DNA from: Sphingomonas sp. OK281
GTDB taxonomy: Bacteria > Pseudomonadota > Alphaproteobacteria > Sphingomonadales > Sphingomonadaceae
Reading direction: 5' to 3'
Assembly (NCBI RefSeq): GCF_900115295.1
Contig: NZ_FOVZ01000003.1
Span: forward strand, 1-64,000
DNA: 64,000 bases
Positions within the stretch are counted from its first letter, which is position 1. Every line of letters begins with the position of its first letter. The notes beneath the pieces were generated by a model, which was not told where the DNA came from, did not search any database, and worked only from the letters and a program-made list of their open reading frames with translations. Shown piece after piece: positions 57,086 to 64,000 of the stretch. The position numbers and the translations under genes were made by a program.

Positions 57086-57165
57086 AAAAGCGGTTGGCTT
57101 ACACTGGCGCAGTCATCCCCCTTCTTACCCCCCTCCCTGAAAGGGAGGGGTTGGGGGTGGGTCGG
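57044..57165. repeat. Inverted repeat with 25-bp perfect arms
   Basis: Arms at 57044-57068 and 57141-57165 are exact reverse complements of 25 bases, made of C-rich and G-rich runs. Each arm has its own small hairpin partner (CCTCCCTTCCAGGGAGG at the left, CCCCTCCCTGAAAGGGAGGGG at the right). The stop codon of the DUF559 gene falls between the arms. It is the same repeat family as 56633. Confidence 0.9.
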
Positions 57166-57210
57166 CTTCCGCATTACGGAACATCGCCAACAAAGCGCCC
57201 CCTCAAACCC

Positions 57211-57705
57211 TCAAGGCAAGACCTCCCCCGCCTCCACGCCCCAAAGCCCCCCAACAGAAACAAACCCCGCCTGCCCCTTAACGTCCATCCGGCACCATCC
57301 ATTGCCGCACTGGCTCAGCCGCCCGACCACGCCCGGCGCCGCGCGCCACAGCAGCCGGCTCCCCGCATTGGGCTTCTCCCGCAGCTCGACCGGCCCGGAA
57401 CCATGCACGATCGCAGTGCGCGTGCCGCTCAGCAGGTTCGCCTGCATCCAGCCCTCGGTCCCATCGGGGTCCGCAACTTTCCGCCATTCCTTGAAGATCG
57501 CGACCACCTTGATCGGCAGGTCCTGGCGTTGATACAGCCAGCTCGCCGGATACGTCCGTGCCGGCCCGGTCCGCATCCGCGCGCGCGATGCCGAGATCGA
57601 CGCGTAATAGGGCACGCGCTTCTTCGTCGCGTCGGCTGCCGTCGCCGGGTCGGGCACCAGCGCGGCGACAACAAAAGCGGAAAGCGCGGCGGCGAGAATG
57701 CGCAT
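57211..57705 (-). CDS. Secreted SH3-domain protein
   Basis: A 164-residue protein with a signal peptide (MRILAAALSAFVVAALVPDPATA) and two bacterial SH3-like domains. The first has SASRARMRTGPARTYPASWLYQRQ and GTEGWMQANLL, and the second LREKPNAGSRLLWRAAPGVVG and GNGWCRMDVKGQAGFV. This is the family of periplasmic SH3 proteins annotated as DUF1058, thought to bind cell-wall material; no enzyme domain is attached. The ATG at 57705 has AGGA at good spacing; another ATG lies two codons upstream. Confidence 0.9.
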   Translation of the reverse strand: MRILAAALSAFVVAALVPDPATAADATKKRVPYYASISASRARMRTGPARTYPASWLYQRQDLPIKVVAIFKEWRKVADPDGTEGWMQANLLSGTRTAIVHGSGPVELREKPNAGSRLLWRAAPGVVGRLSQCGNGWCRMDVKGQAGFVSVGGLWGVEAGEVLP

Positions 57706-57826
57706 GGTCATGTCCTAACTGGCAAGCTGAACTCCTATCGCGACCAACCGCTTTCCTCAACCGAAGTTGCGGCTCCGACGTTGACGGGACGTTGACGGGC
57801 ACGAGCGCCTTCGCCAAGCCATCCGC

Positions 57827-58825
57827 ATGATCGACACACGCCGCTGTCCGAACCCCAAGGTCGTCGTCACCCGCGAGCTGGCCGATACGCTGATGGACCG
57901 GATGGAGGCGCTGTTCGACACGCAGAACAACCGTGCCGACACCAAACTCGACCGAGACCAGCTTGCCGCGGCGATGGCCGACTGCGACGTCTTCGTGCCG
58001 ACCGTGACCGATGACATCGACGCCGCGCTGATCGCGGGCGCGGGCGACCGCCTGAAGCTGATCGCAAACTACGGCGCGGGCGTGAACCATATCGACCTCA
58101 AGGCGGCGCGCGCGCGCGGGATAATCGTAACGAACACACCGGGTGTCCTCACCGAGGACACCGCCGACATGACGATGGCCCTTATCCTGTCCGTGCCGCG
58201 GCGGCTGGCGGAGGGCGAGAAGCTGGTGCGGTCGGGCCAGTGGAACGGCTGGAGCCCCGGCGGGATGCTCGGCCACCGGATCGGCGGCAAGGCGCTCGGG
58301 ATCGTCGGGATGGGTCGGATCGGCCAGGCGGTAGCACTGAGGGCGCGCGCGTTCGGGCTCACGATCCATTATCACAATCGCACCCGCCTGCCCGCGGTCC
58401 GCGAGGCGCAGCTGGCCGCAACCTTCCATGCATCGCTCGACGACATGCTCGCCGCGGTCGACATCGTCACGATCCACACGCCGCTCAATCCCGACAGCCG
58501 CAACCTGATCTACGCACGCCGGATCGCTCTGATGCGACCGCATGTGTATTTGATCAACGCGGCGCGCGGCGGAATCGTCGACGAGGTCGCGCTCGTCGAG
58601 GCGCTGGAGACCGGACGGCTGGCGGGCGCGGGGCTAGACGTCTGGGCGCACGAGCCGGTCATCGATCCGCGGCTGCTCGCATTGCCCAACGTCGTGATGC
58701 TGCCGCACATGGGTTCGGCGACGCTGGAAGGGCGGATGGCGTCGGGGGAGCGCGTGATCCAGAACATCCGGATGTGGGCGGATGGCCATCGCCCCCCGGA
58801 TCAGGTGCTCGACGGCTGGATCTGA
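57827..58825 (+). CDS. D-2-hydroxyacid dehydrogenase (glyoxylate/hydroxypyruvate reductase-like)
   Basis: A 332-residue NAD(P)-dependent dehydrogenase of the D-isomer-specific family. The cofactor motif is GIVGMGRIGQAVA (about 160), the substrate Arg is in NAARGGIVDE (about 245), and the catalytic His is in MLPHMGSAT (about 293). The NHIDL stretch in the N-terminal domain resembles glyoxylate reductases. It reduces 2-keto acids such as glyoxylate. Single gene, divergent from the SH3 protein gene. Confidence 0.94.
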   Translation: MIDTRRCPNPKVVVTRELADTLMDRMEALFDTQNNRADTKLDRDQLAAAMADCDVFVPTVTDDIDAALIAGAGDRLKLIANYGAGVNHIDLKAARARGIIVTNTPGVLTEDTADMTMALILSVPRRLAEGEKLVRSGQWNGWSPGGMLGHRIGGKALGIVGMGRIGQAVALRARAFGLTIHYHNRTRLPAVREAQLAATFHASLDDMLAAVDIVTIHTPLNPDSRNLIYARRIALMRPHVYLINAARGGIVDEVALVEALETGRLAGAGLDVWAHEPVIDPRLLALPNVVMLPHMGSATLEGRMASGERVIQNIRMWADGHRPPDQVLDGWI

Positions 58826-58915
58826 GTCCGCCGACACAATCTGCATCAATATTTCGGAACCGATGCCGCGGTGCAGCATTTGTTGGATACCCCCGGAGAG
58901 ACAGGAGTATCCAAG

Positions 58916-59107
58916 ATGAAGAAGTTTGCCGTTTCCGCCCTGCTGGTCGCATCCGCCGTGTCGATGAGCGCATGCTCGACGCTCAAGGGTGCGGGTATCG
59001 GTGCTGCGGGTGGTGCAGGCGTTGCCGCCGCGACCGGCGGTAGTGTCGAGAAGGGTGCGGCCGTCGGTGGCGCTGGCGGCGCAGTGGTCGGCACGGTCGC
59101 CGACTGA
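58916..59107 (+). CDS. Small glycine-zipper lipoprotein
   Basis: A 63-residue protein beginning MKKFAVSALLVASAV with a lipobox ending SMSAC, followed by a Gly/Ala-rich glycine-zipper segment (GAGIGAAGGAGVAAATGG). The start has AGGAG eight bases upstream. Such short lipoproteins sit in the outer membrane and are thought to intercalate or oligomerise. It is not one of the longer OmpA-linked or 17-kDa antigen proteins. The frame extends 15 codons further upstream but without a signal-like start. Confidence 0.85.
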   Translation: MKKFAVSALLVASAVSMSACSTLKGAGIGAAGGAGVAAATGGSVEKGAAVGGAGGAVVGTVAD

Positions 59108-59128
59108 TACGCTACCGCGCAACATGAA

Positions 59129-59255
59129 CGATCCTCCCCCGGCAGGGGGAGGTGGCACCGAAGGTGACGGAGCGGGAGGATACGGAGCAAAGGCTGCCCT
59201 TTCCTCCCCGTCCGTCTGGCAAGGGCAGCCACCTCCCCCTGGCGGGGGAGGATCG
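59129..59255. repeat. Long intergenic inverted repeat, second copy
   Basis: Arms at 59129-59156 and 59228-59255 are complementary over 28 bases with one mismatch, and very similar to the arms at 6697-6827. It lies between the convergent lipoprotein gene and the gene at 59264. Confidence 0.88.
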
Positions 59256-59263
59256 CGACGCTC

Positions 59264-59557
59264 TTAAACCGCGCGCATCCAGTGGGTTCGCGCTACCGTC
59301 CCGGTCAGGACCTTCGATCCGAACGCCTTGATGATCTTCGCGGCATCCGCGCTGTTCATCAGCACGACGCGCGTACCGCCCGATGGCAGCGTCTCGATCG
59401 CACTGATGATCGCGTCATGCTTCTTGCACATTGCGACGACCTGGGGCTGTTCGACGCTGACGTTGACCGCCCGCGAGATCGGCACGACCGTATCGGTGCC
59501 CGTCGTCACGATGCGATCCCTGAGGTCACGATGGCTGAAGTGATCGTCATGCGGCAT
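59264..59557 (-). CDS. Uncharacterised protein (97 residues)
   Basis: A 97-residue protein with no signal or membrane segment, beginning MPHDDHFSHRDLRD. The core VVPISRAVNVSVEQPQVVAM and TRVVLMNSADAAKIIKAF suggest a small alpha/beta fold. I do not recognise it. An ATG at 59557 follows a GCCGGGA sequence. It ends next to the inverted repeat. Confidence 0.6.
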   Translation of the reverse strand: MPHDDHFSHRDLRDRIVTTGTDTVVPISRAVNVSVEQPQVVAMCKKHDAIISAIETLPSGGTRVVLMNSADAAKIIKAFGSKVLTGTVARTHWMRAV

Positions 59558-59676
59558 TCCCGGCTCGGAGCGGGAGCGCAAAGCATCTCTCAGTCGCAAC
59601 CTGCCCGTACGAAGCGCCACGATGGCTCAGCTATGCGCGCTATTGCCCCGAACGGCAATGGCGCAGCACGCTCATG

Positions 59677-60315
59677 CTATGCTCGCACGCGCAGCAAAGC
59701 GAGACCGAAACCAACGAAGATCGCCCCCGTTACGCGGTCGAACGCGCGTCGCAAGGCCGGGCGCGTCAGATAGCGCGCGAGCGTCCGCCCACCGGCTGCA
59801 TACATGCCGTACCAGAAGCTCTCGACCACCGCGAAGGTCACCACGAGGATCGCGAACTGCGGCGCCTGCGGTAAGGCGCGGTCGACGAACTGCGGCAGGA
59901 ATGCTGCGGCGAACAACAGCAGCTTGGGATTGCTGATCCCGATCACGAAACCGCCGCGGTAAAGGCGCCACGCCGACACGGTCGGGGGGAGCGCCACCGG
60001 CGTCGTGTCGTCGCCGACGTCGATCGGAGACCCCGCCCCGCGCCACGCCTTGATCCCGAGGAATATGAGGTACGCGACGCCGGCATAGCGCAGCGCATCG
60101 AATACCCGAGGCCATGCCGCGAGCAGCGCCGACACGCCCGCCGCCGACGCCGCCAGCACGAGCACCAGCGCGGTCAGGCAGCCGGCCATCGCCGCGACAC
60201 TGCGCCGCGCGCCGAACGCGATGCTGCGCGTCATGACGTGCAGCATGTTGGGTCCGGGCGTTCCGCACAGGAGGAATATCGCGACCACGAACAACCACCA
60301 GGCGTGTAACGTCAT
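59677..60315 (-). CDS. LysE-family transporter (RhtB-like exporter)
   Basis: A 212-residue inner-membrane protein with about six helices, beginning LHAWWLFVVAIFLLCGTPGPNMLHV, the family signature of LysE/RhtB exporters of amino acids or homoserine lactones. The conserved central stretch KAWRGAG and GISNPKLLLFAAAFLPQF support this. The exported compound is not predictable. It follows the nitronate monooxygenase-like gene on the same strand at a distance of 291 bases. Confidence 0.92.
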   Translation of the reverse strand: MTLHAWWLFVVAIFLLCGTPGPNMLHVMTRSIAFGARRSVAAMAGCLTALVLVLAASAAGVSALLAAWPRVFDALRYAGVAYLIFLGIKAWRGAGSPIDVGDDTTPVALPPTVSAWRLYRGGFVIGISNPKLLLFAAAFLPQFVDRALPQAPQFAILVVTFAVVESFWYGMYAAGGRTLARYLTRPALRRAFDRVTGAIFVGFGLALLRVRA

Positions 60316-60446
60316 AGGTGCATCCTATTCCTGTTGAGCTTGCGCAACGAGATGCCGCAACCAATCCGATTCCGGACCTGTTCGGGGCATCTCTTGTCGA
60401 AACAAGGGTGCGGCCGCGTTCGAACGTAGGTCCACCCTTCCTTGTT

Positions 60447-60492
60447 CTCCCGCAAAGGCGGGAGCCCAGACTGGGTCCCCGCCTTCGCGGGG
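60447..60492. repeat. Pair of GC hairpins, dispersed alphaproteobacterial repeat
   Basis: CTCCCGC/GCGGGAG (60447-60453, 60458-60464) and CCCCGC/GCGGGG (60477-60482, 60487-60492) enclose a CCCAG/CTGGG pair. They lie in the 291-base stretch between the LysE-type and nitronate monooxygenase-like genes, which otherwise holds nothing I can name. This core type is common between alphaproteobacterial genes. Confidence 0.75.
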
Positions 60493-60606
60493 AAACACGC
60501 TAGCCTTCTCTCCAGGCGATAAACGCCGATCTGCTTCAAGGCTCAAGGTGTCGCAAAGCCGATGCTATCGAAAGTTCGACATCATCGCTACGCGACGCCA
60601 CTCGCC

Positions 60607-62010
60607 TCAGTCCCCCGTCAAAATCCGATCGACCAGCTGCCCGACGCTCGGCACGAAGCCGTTCGAATAGAACGGGTCCTTCTTGAAATTATACGCCGCA
60701 TGGCCCGCGAACATCAGATTTTGATCGATGTCCCCACCATGCGCGATGTCCTGCAACGTCTTCTGGATGCAGAAGCTGCGCGGGTCGGCCAGACGCCCGG
60801 TCGAGTTGGTCTCGGTATCCGCCCAGCTCGAAAACGAGCATTGCGACAGGCAGCCCATGCAGTCGGCCTGATCCTTGCGGATCATGCCCTTCTCGGTCGG
60901 GCTGACGAACACCAGCGTGTTGTCCGGCGTCTTCAGTGCGTCGGTATAGCCCTCGCCAAACCAGCCGCGCGCGCGCAGCAGGTCGTTGCGGGTCACCCAG
61001 AAGTTCTTGCCCTTCACGCCGACGTCGAGCTGGAAGACGTGATCGCCCGCCTCCTGCGTCGAGAACGCGATCTGGCGCTCGGAACGTGCTTCGAGCGAGC
61101 GCAGGAACGGATTGCGCACCGCCGACGAGTAGAACCCGGTCGGCGAGAATTTGTGCAGCAGCACGTCGCCAGGCTCGATCTGCGTCAGCGCGTTCTTCCA
61201 GCCCTCGGGGATCGGGCTTTCGCGCGTAAGCAGAGGCCGCGTGCCGAACTGGAACGCGATCGTGCCGAGCTCGGGATTGTCGATCCAGTCGTTCCAGTCG
61301 CGCAGATACCAGACGCCGCCCGCCATCACGATCGGCACGTCGTCGCTGATGCCGCCTTCGCGCATCACATCGCGCAGTTCCTTCACGCGCGGATACGGGT
61401 CCTGCGGCTTCAACGGGTCCTCGGCGTTCGACAGGCCATTATGCCCGCCTGCCAGCCACGGATCCTCGTACACCACCGCGGCGAGCCATTCGGCTGCTTT
61501 GGAATACGCCCGCTTCCACAGCGCGCGGAAGGCGCGGCCGGAGCTCACGATCGGCAGATAGCTGACGCCGTAGGACGCGGTGATCTCGGACAGCTTGTAC
61601 GGCATGCCCGCACCGCAGGTGACACCGGCGACCTTGCCGCGCGTGCGTTCGAGAACGCCGTGCAGAATCCGCTGCGCGCCGCCCATTTCCCACAGTACGT
61701 TGATGTTGATCGCGCCCTTGCCGTCGGCGATCTCGTAGGCGCGCTCGACCTGCTGGACCGCGCCTTCGATCGCGTATTCGACGAGTTCCTCGTGCCGGGC
61801 GCGCCGCGTCAGCGCCGCATAGACCTGCGGGATGATCTTGCCGTCGGGATCGTAGCTGTCCGCGTTGACCGCCGAGACGGTGCCGATGCCCCCGGCCGCA
61901 GCCCAGGCGCCGGCCGACGCGTGGTTGGTCGCGGCGACGCCCTTGCCGCCCTCAACCAGAGGCCAGACTTCCCGACCGTTATAGACGATAGGCTTCAGGC
62001 CCTTGAACAC
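60607..62010 (-). CDS. Nitronate monooxygenase / 2-nitropropane dioxygenase-like flavoenzyme
   Basis: A 467-residue FMN-binding TIM-barrel enzyme of the NMO/FabK group. FMN-site stretches are VAGVTCGAGMPYKLSE, PIVMAGGVWYLRDW and GTIAFQFGTRPLLT. The long alphaproteobacterial form has a C-terminal part with a Cys cluster (DCMGCLSQCSFSSW, about 380) and a further Cys in RSFCIQKTL, absent from short bacterial nitronate monooxygenases. It may oxidise nitronates or act as another flavin-dependent dehydrogenase; the substrate is unproven. It is followed by a LysE-type gene and preceded by the GT4 gene on the same strand. Confidence 0.88.
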   Translation of the reverse strand: MFKGLKPIVYNGREVWPLVEGGKGVAATNHASAGAWAAAGGIGTVSAVNADSYDPDGKIIPQVYAALTRRARHEELVEYAIEGAVQQVERAYEIADGKGAININVLWEMGGAQRILHGVLERTRGKVAGVTCGAGMPYKLSEITASYGVSYLPIVSSGRAFRALWKRAYSKAAEWLAAVVYEDPWLAGGHNGLSNAEDPLKPQDPYPRVKELRDVMREGGISDDVPIVMAGGVWYLRDWNDWIDNPELGTIAFQFGTRPLLTRESPIPEGWKNALTQIEPGDVLLHKFSPTGFYSSAVRNPFLRSLEARSERQIAFSTQEAGDHVFQLDVGVKGKNFWVTRNDLLRARGWFGEGYTDALKTPDNTLVFVSPTEKGMIRKDQADCMGCLSQCSFSSWADTETNSTGRLADPRSFCIQKTLQDIAHGGDIDQNLMFAGHAAYNFKKDPFYSNGFVPSVGQLVDRILTGD

Positions 62011-62079
62011 GACGTCACCTCTCCCGGAAAATACGGCCCCCTATATCGCAAGGACGCAGCGTGCGAGCAATATTACGAC

Positions 62080-63216
62080 CTAGGTTAGCGCGCCCGGACG
62101 GTTCAAGGCGTCTTCGTACAGTGCGCGATAGCGAGCGATCATAACCGCTTCGTCGAATTCGGCCCGCGCCTTGGCCTGGTTCGCGGCGCCTACCGAGGCG
62201 CGCAGAGCGGGATCGACAACCAGCGCCTGCAACGCATCACGCAGCCGGACCTCGTTGGCGATCTCGGTCACGAACGGCAAATTGTCGGGCGAGACCATCT
62301 GCTTGATATCGCCGACCGGATAGCTCGCGATCGGCAGGCCCGCCGCCATCGCCTCGACCACCGAAATCGGAAACTGCTCGCTCCGCGACGACACCGCCAG
62401 CATGTCGAAGTGACCGATATAGCGGTAGGGACGGTCGAGGAACCCGGGCAACACCAGCTTGTCCGCCATCCCCATCGCGGCCGCCGCTTGCAGGATATTG
62501 GCGCGCTCCGGCCCCTCCCCGACTATCACCAGCCGTACTCGACCCGAAACGCCGCCGACCGCCCGCACCAGGGCGGTCAGGTCCTTCACGTCGCGCAAAC
62601 CCGCGAGCGCACCGATCACGACTTCCCTGGCGTTGGGCGTAAAGCCCGGAATCGCCTTCGGCTCGGGTTTCGGCGCGTAATAGGCGGTGCCGATCCCGTT
62701 GACGATCCGGTGGACCCGCTCGCGCGGCTGCTTCCACGTTTTCAGCGCGATGCCCTCCAGCACTTCGGACGGCACCGCGAGCGCATGCGCCGCACCCAGC
62801 GCAAGCCGGCGATAGATGTTGCGCTCGATCTTCAACCCGCCCGCCTCGTCGGCGTTGAACCCGTCCTCGTGGTGCACGAGCGGCGGCGCGCCCTTCGCGA
62901 ACGCCCGCCGCGCCATTGCCCCGTCGATCGCACCCCAGTTATACGTCAGCACCAGGTCGAACCGCCGCATATACTGCGCGATCGCCTCGTAGCGCTTGAC
63001 CGAGGGTTTGCCCGTCAGCGGCGGCGGGTTCTGCGCGATCTCGTAACGCACCCCCTTCGCGATCGAGTCCCGCGCGCTCAGGGCATCCGGTACGCCCGAC
63101 ACGATGGTATGCTTCGCCCGATCCCCAAAAGCATTCATCAACCGAACCGCCCGCGCCTCCTTGCCGCCCAGGTCGAAGGAGGAGTGGAGGTGGAGGATGT
63201 TGAGGGGTGCGGCCAT
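62080..63216 (-). CDS. Glycosyltransferase family 4 (GT-B)
   Basis: A 378-residue GT-B glycosyltransferase. The N-terminal half starts ILHLHSSFDLGGKEARAVR, a GT4 start with the GG loop. The C-terminal half has the nucleotide-sugar block VVIGALAGLRDVKDL and the EX7E-like stretch SEQFPISVVEAMAAGLPI. The ATG at 63216 gives the correct N-terminal strand; an upstream start would add unrelated residues. Probably retaining, working on exopolysaccharide or lipopolysaccharide precursors, but no other polymer genes are visible here. Confidence 0.9.
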   Translation of the reverse strand: MAAPLNILHLHSSFDLGGKEARAVRLMNAFGDRAKHTIVSGVPDALSARDSIAKGVRYEIAQNPPPLTGKPSVKRYEAIAQYMRRFDLVLTYNWGAIDGAMARRAFAKGAPPLVHHEDGFNADEAGGLKIERNIYRRLALGAAHALAVPSEVLEGIALKTWKQPRERVHRIVNGIGTAYYAPKPEPKAIPGFTPNAREVVIGALAGLRDVKDLTALVRAVGGVSGRVRLVIVGEGPERANILQAAAAMGMADKLVLPGFLDRPYRYIGHFDMLAVSSRSEQFPISVVEAMAAGLPIASYPVGDIKQMVSPDNLPFVTEIANEVRLRDALQALVVDPALRASVGAANQAKARAEFDEAVMIARYRALYEDALNRPGALT

Positions 63217-63418
63217 GGCCGACCGATGCCCTAAGTCGGCGTTGCGTTTCAAGCATGGGATATGAAGGCGCCACAATCCGGCGCGAAAGCGGATGCTCCA
63301 GTACGGAGGAGGTTACGCAATACTCCCGCGCCGCCCCTGATACCCTCTGCTCACCCCGTACGTCACCGACACGCTGTGACCGAACGGGACATTGCACTGA
63401 AAATTTCGGGGGAAATTT

Positions 63419-64000
63419 ATGAGATACGCAGGATTCATAGCAGGTCTGATCGCGTGCGTTGTCACGCCGGCACTTGCCCAAACCGAACCGGTCGCCGGGT
63501 CGATCCCGTCGACGACCACCTCGGCGCCATCGACATCCACCTTGGCACCGACCGCGCCCGCGGAGTTCCTCGTTGGTCCAATCGAGATCATCCAGGACGT
63601 CAACGGAACGCCGGTCAGGGTGGTGGCCAACGATTATTTTCAGGTGGTCGGCAAAGCCGACGGACTGCATCTGATTTCCAGGCTGGAACTGGACCTATCC
63701 GACCTTCAGCAGAAGTTTCCGTCGATTATCGGTGCCTTACCGTTGCCCAGCGATAATTGTGGTAGCTACAAACCGGACAATCTGATCGTCACGCTGCCCA
63801 CGCGCGAACTGCGTGCTGAAGGCGATCATGCGACCATGGCGATTGCCGGCAAGGTCGATGTCTGGAGCTGTTTCGAAAACCCCATTCCGAAGATCACGAT
63901 ACGGTGGAAGAAGAGGTTTGGAATTCCGTATCCTGTCCTCGAGCGGGCGCCGGGCGACCCGTTCAAGAACAAAAGCGCGTCCCAGCCTTTCGAAGCGACG
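63419..64000 (+). CDS. Secreted protein, N-terminal part, running off the window
   Basis: At least 194 residues are open to the window end. The ATG at 63419 has GGGGGAAATTT just upstream. A signal peptide (MRYAGFIAGLIACVVTPALAQ) is followed by a Thr/Ser/Pro/Ala-rich linker (about 25-50) and a beta-rich domain with two Cys (DNCGSY, WSCFEN). I do not recognise the domain. It is divergent from the GT4 gene. The rest of the protein lies outside the window, so its function cannot be judged. Confidence 0.75.
   Translation, partial: MRYAGFIAGLIACVVTPALAQTEPVAGSIPSTTTSAPSTSTLAPTAPAEFLVGPIEIIQDVNGTPVRVVANDYFQVVGKADGLHLISRLELDLSDLQQKFPSIIGALPLPSDNCGSYKPDNLIVTLPTRELRAEGDHATMAIAGKVDVWSCFENPIPKITIRWKKRFGIPYPVLERAPGDPFKNKSASQPFEAT

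Noticed and set aside
56633..57165. CRISPR array
   Set aside because: The repeats are inverted, palindromic and irregularly spaced, without spacers or cas genes.
58856..58884. GGAAC before the lipoprotein gene as an EcfG promoter
   Set aside because: The nearest GTT-containing -10 is 20 bases away; the required spacing is 16-17.

Overview
The window is high-GC alphaproteobacterial chromosome, most likely from a Sphingomonas-type organism (Sphingomonadaceae). The evidence is gene content (TonB-dependent receptor, fused CoxA-CoxC oxidase, DUF1178, TreY/TreZ trehalose genes, TamA/TamB), dense operons whose stop and start codons overlap (ATGA, TGATG), GTG/TTG starts, a CtrA-type TTAA-N7-TTAA site, and short GC-rich inverted repeats between genes. 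I see no rRNA, CRISPR array, insertion sequence or prophage. One tRNA gene (Ser, UGA) is present. The genus is inference; no database was searched.

Layout. 0.2-5.8 kb: RNase H-like protein and YihY, then an FtsX-type ABC transporter (YbbA/YbbP-like) divergent from a lipoprotein-type SGNH esterase/thioesterase (TesA-like). 5.9-9.8 kb: Crp-family regulator, small unknown protein, two transglutaminase-like proteins divergent from an N-formylglutamate amidohydrolase. 10-17.9 kb: a ZnuD-like TonB receptor, then a caa3-type cytochrome oxidase operon (CoxB with a fused cytochrome c domain, CoxA-CoxC fusion, small membrane protein, CtaG-like assembly protein, tri-haem cytochrome c). 17.9-26.4 kb: Mop-type molybdate-binding protein and a four-gene glgX-treZ-malQ-treY operon that should convert glycogen-type glucan to trehalose. 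26.5-33.5 kb: old yellow enzyme, two SDRs, a GH15 glucoamylase/trehalase-like enzyme and a large HPII-type catalase; with the trehalose operon this reads as a carbon-storage and stress block.

33.5-36.9 kb: an unusual set of GT2 glycosyltransferase, NodS-like methyltransferase, PIG-L-type N-deacetylase and acyl-CoA dehydrogenase. Its chemistry resembles lipo-chitooligosaccharide (Nod factor) logic and it is the best candidate here for an undescribed pathway. 37-41 kb: small unknown genes, tRNA-Ser, DUF1178, nitrilase-family amidase, glutaredoxin, ComF and a methyltransferase. 40.9-45.4 kb: a signalling cluster (response regulator, TPR-containing histidine kinase with a degenerate receiver, EAL phosphodiesterase) headed by a CtrA-like site. 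45.8-47.3 kb: EthA-like Baeyer-Villiger monooxygenase. 47.3-53.8 kb: TamA-TamB. 53.9-55.3 kb: prepilin peptidase with two small partners. 55.4-64 kb: thiolase, DUF559 protein inside repeats, SH3 protein, 2-hydroxyacid dehydrogenase, small lipoprotein, LysE-type exporter, nitronate monooxygenase-like enzyme, GT4 glycosyltransferase, and a secreted protein running off the right end.

The first 245 bases carry no gene I can support. Most starts were chosen by Shine-Dalgarno spacing or overlap with the preceding stop; residue positions are approximate unless a specific residue is named.
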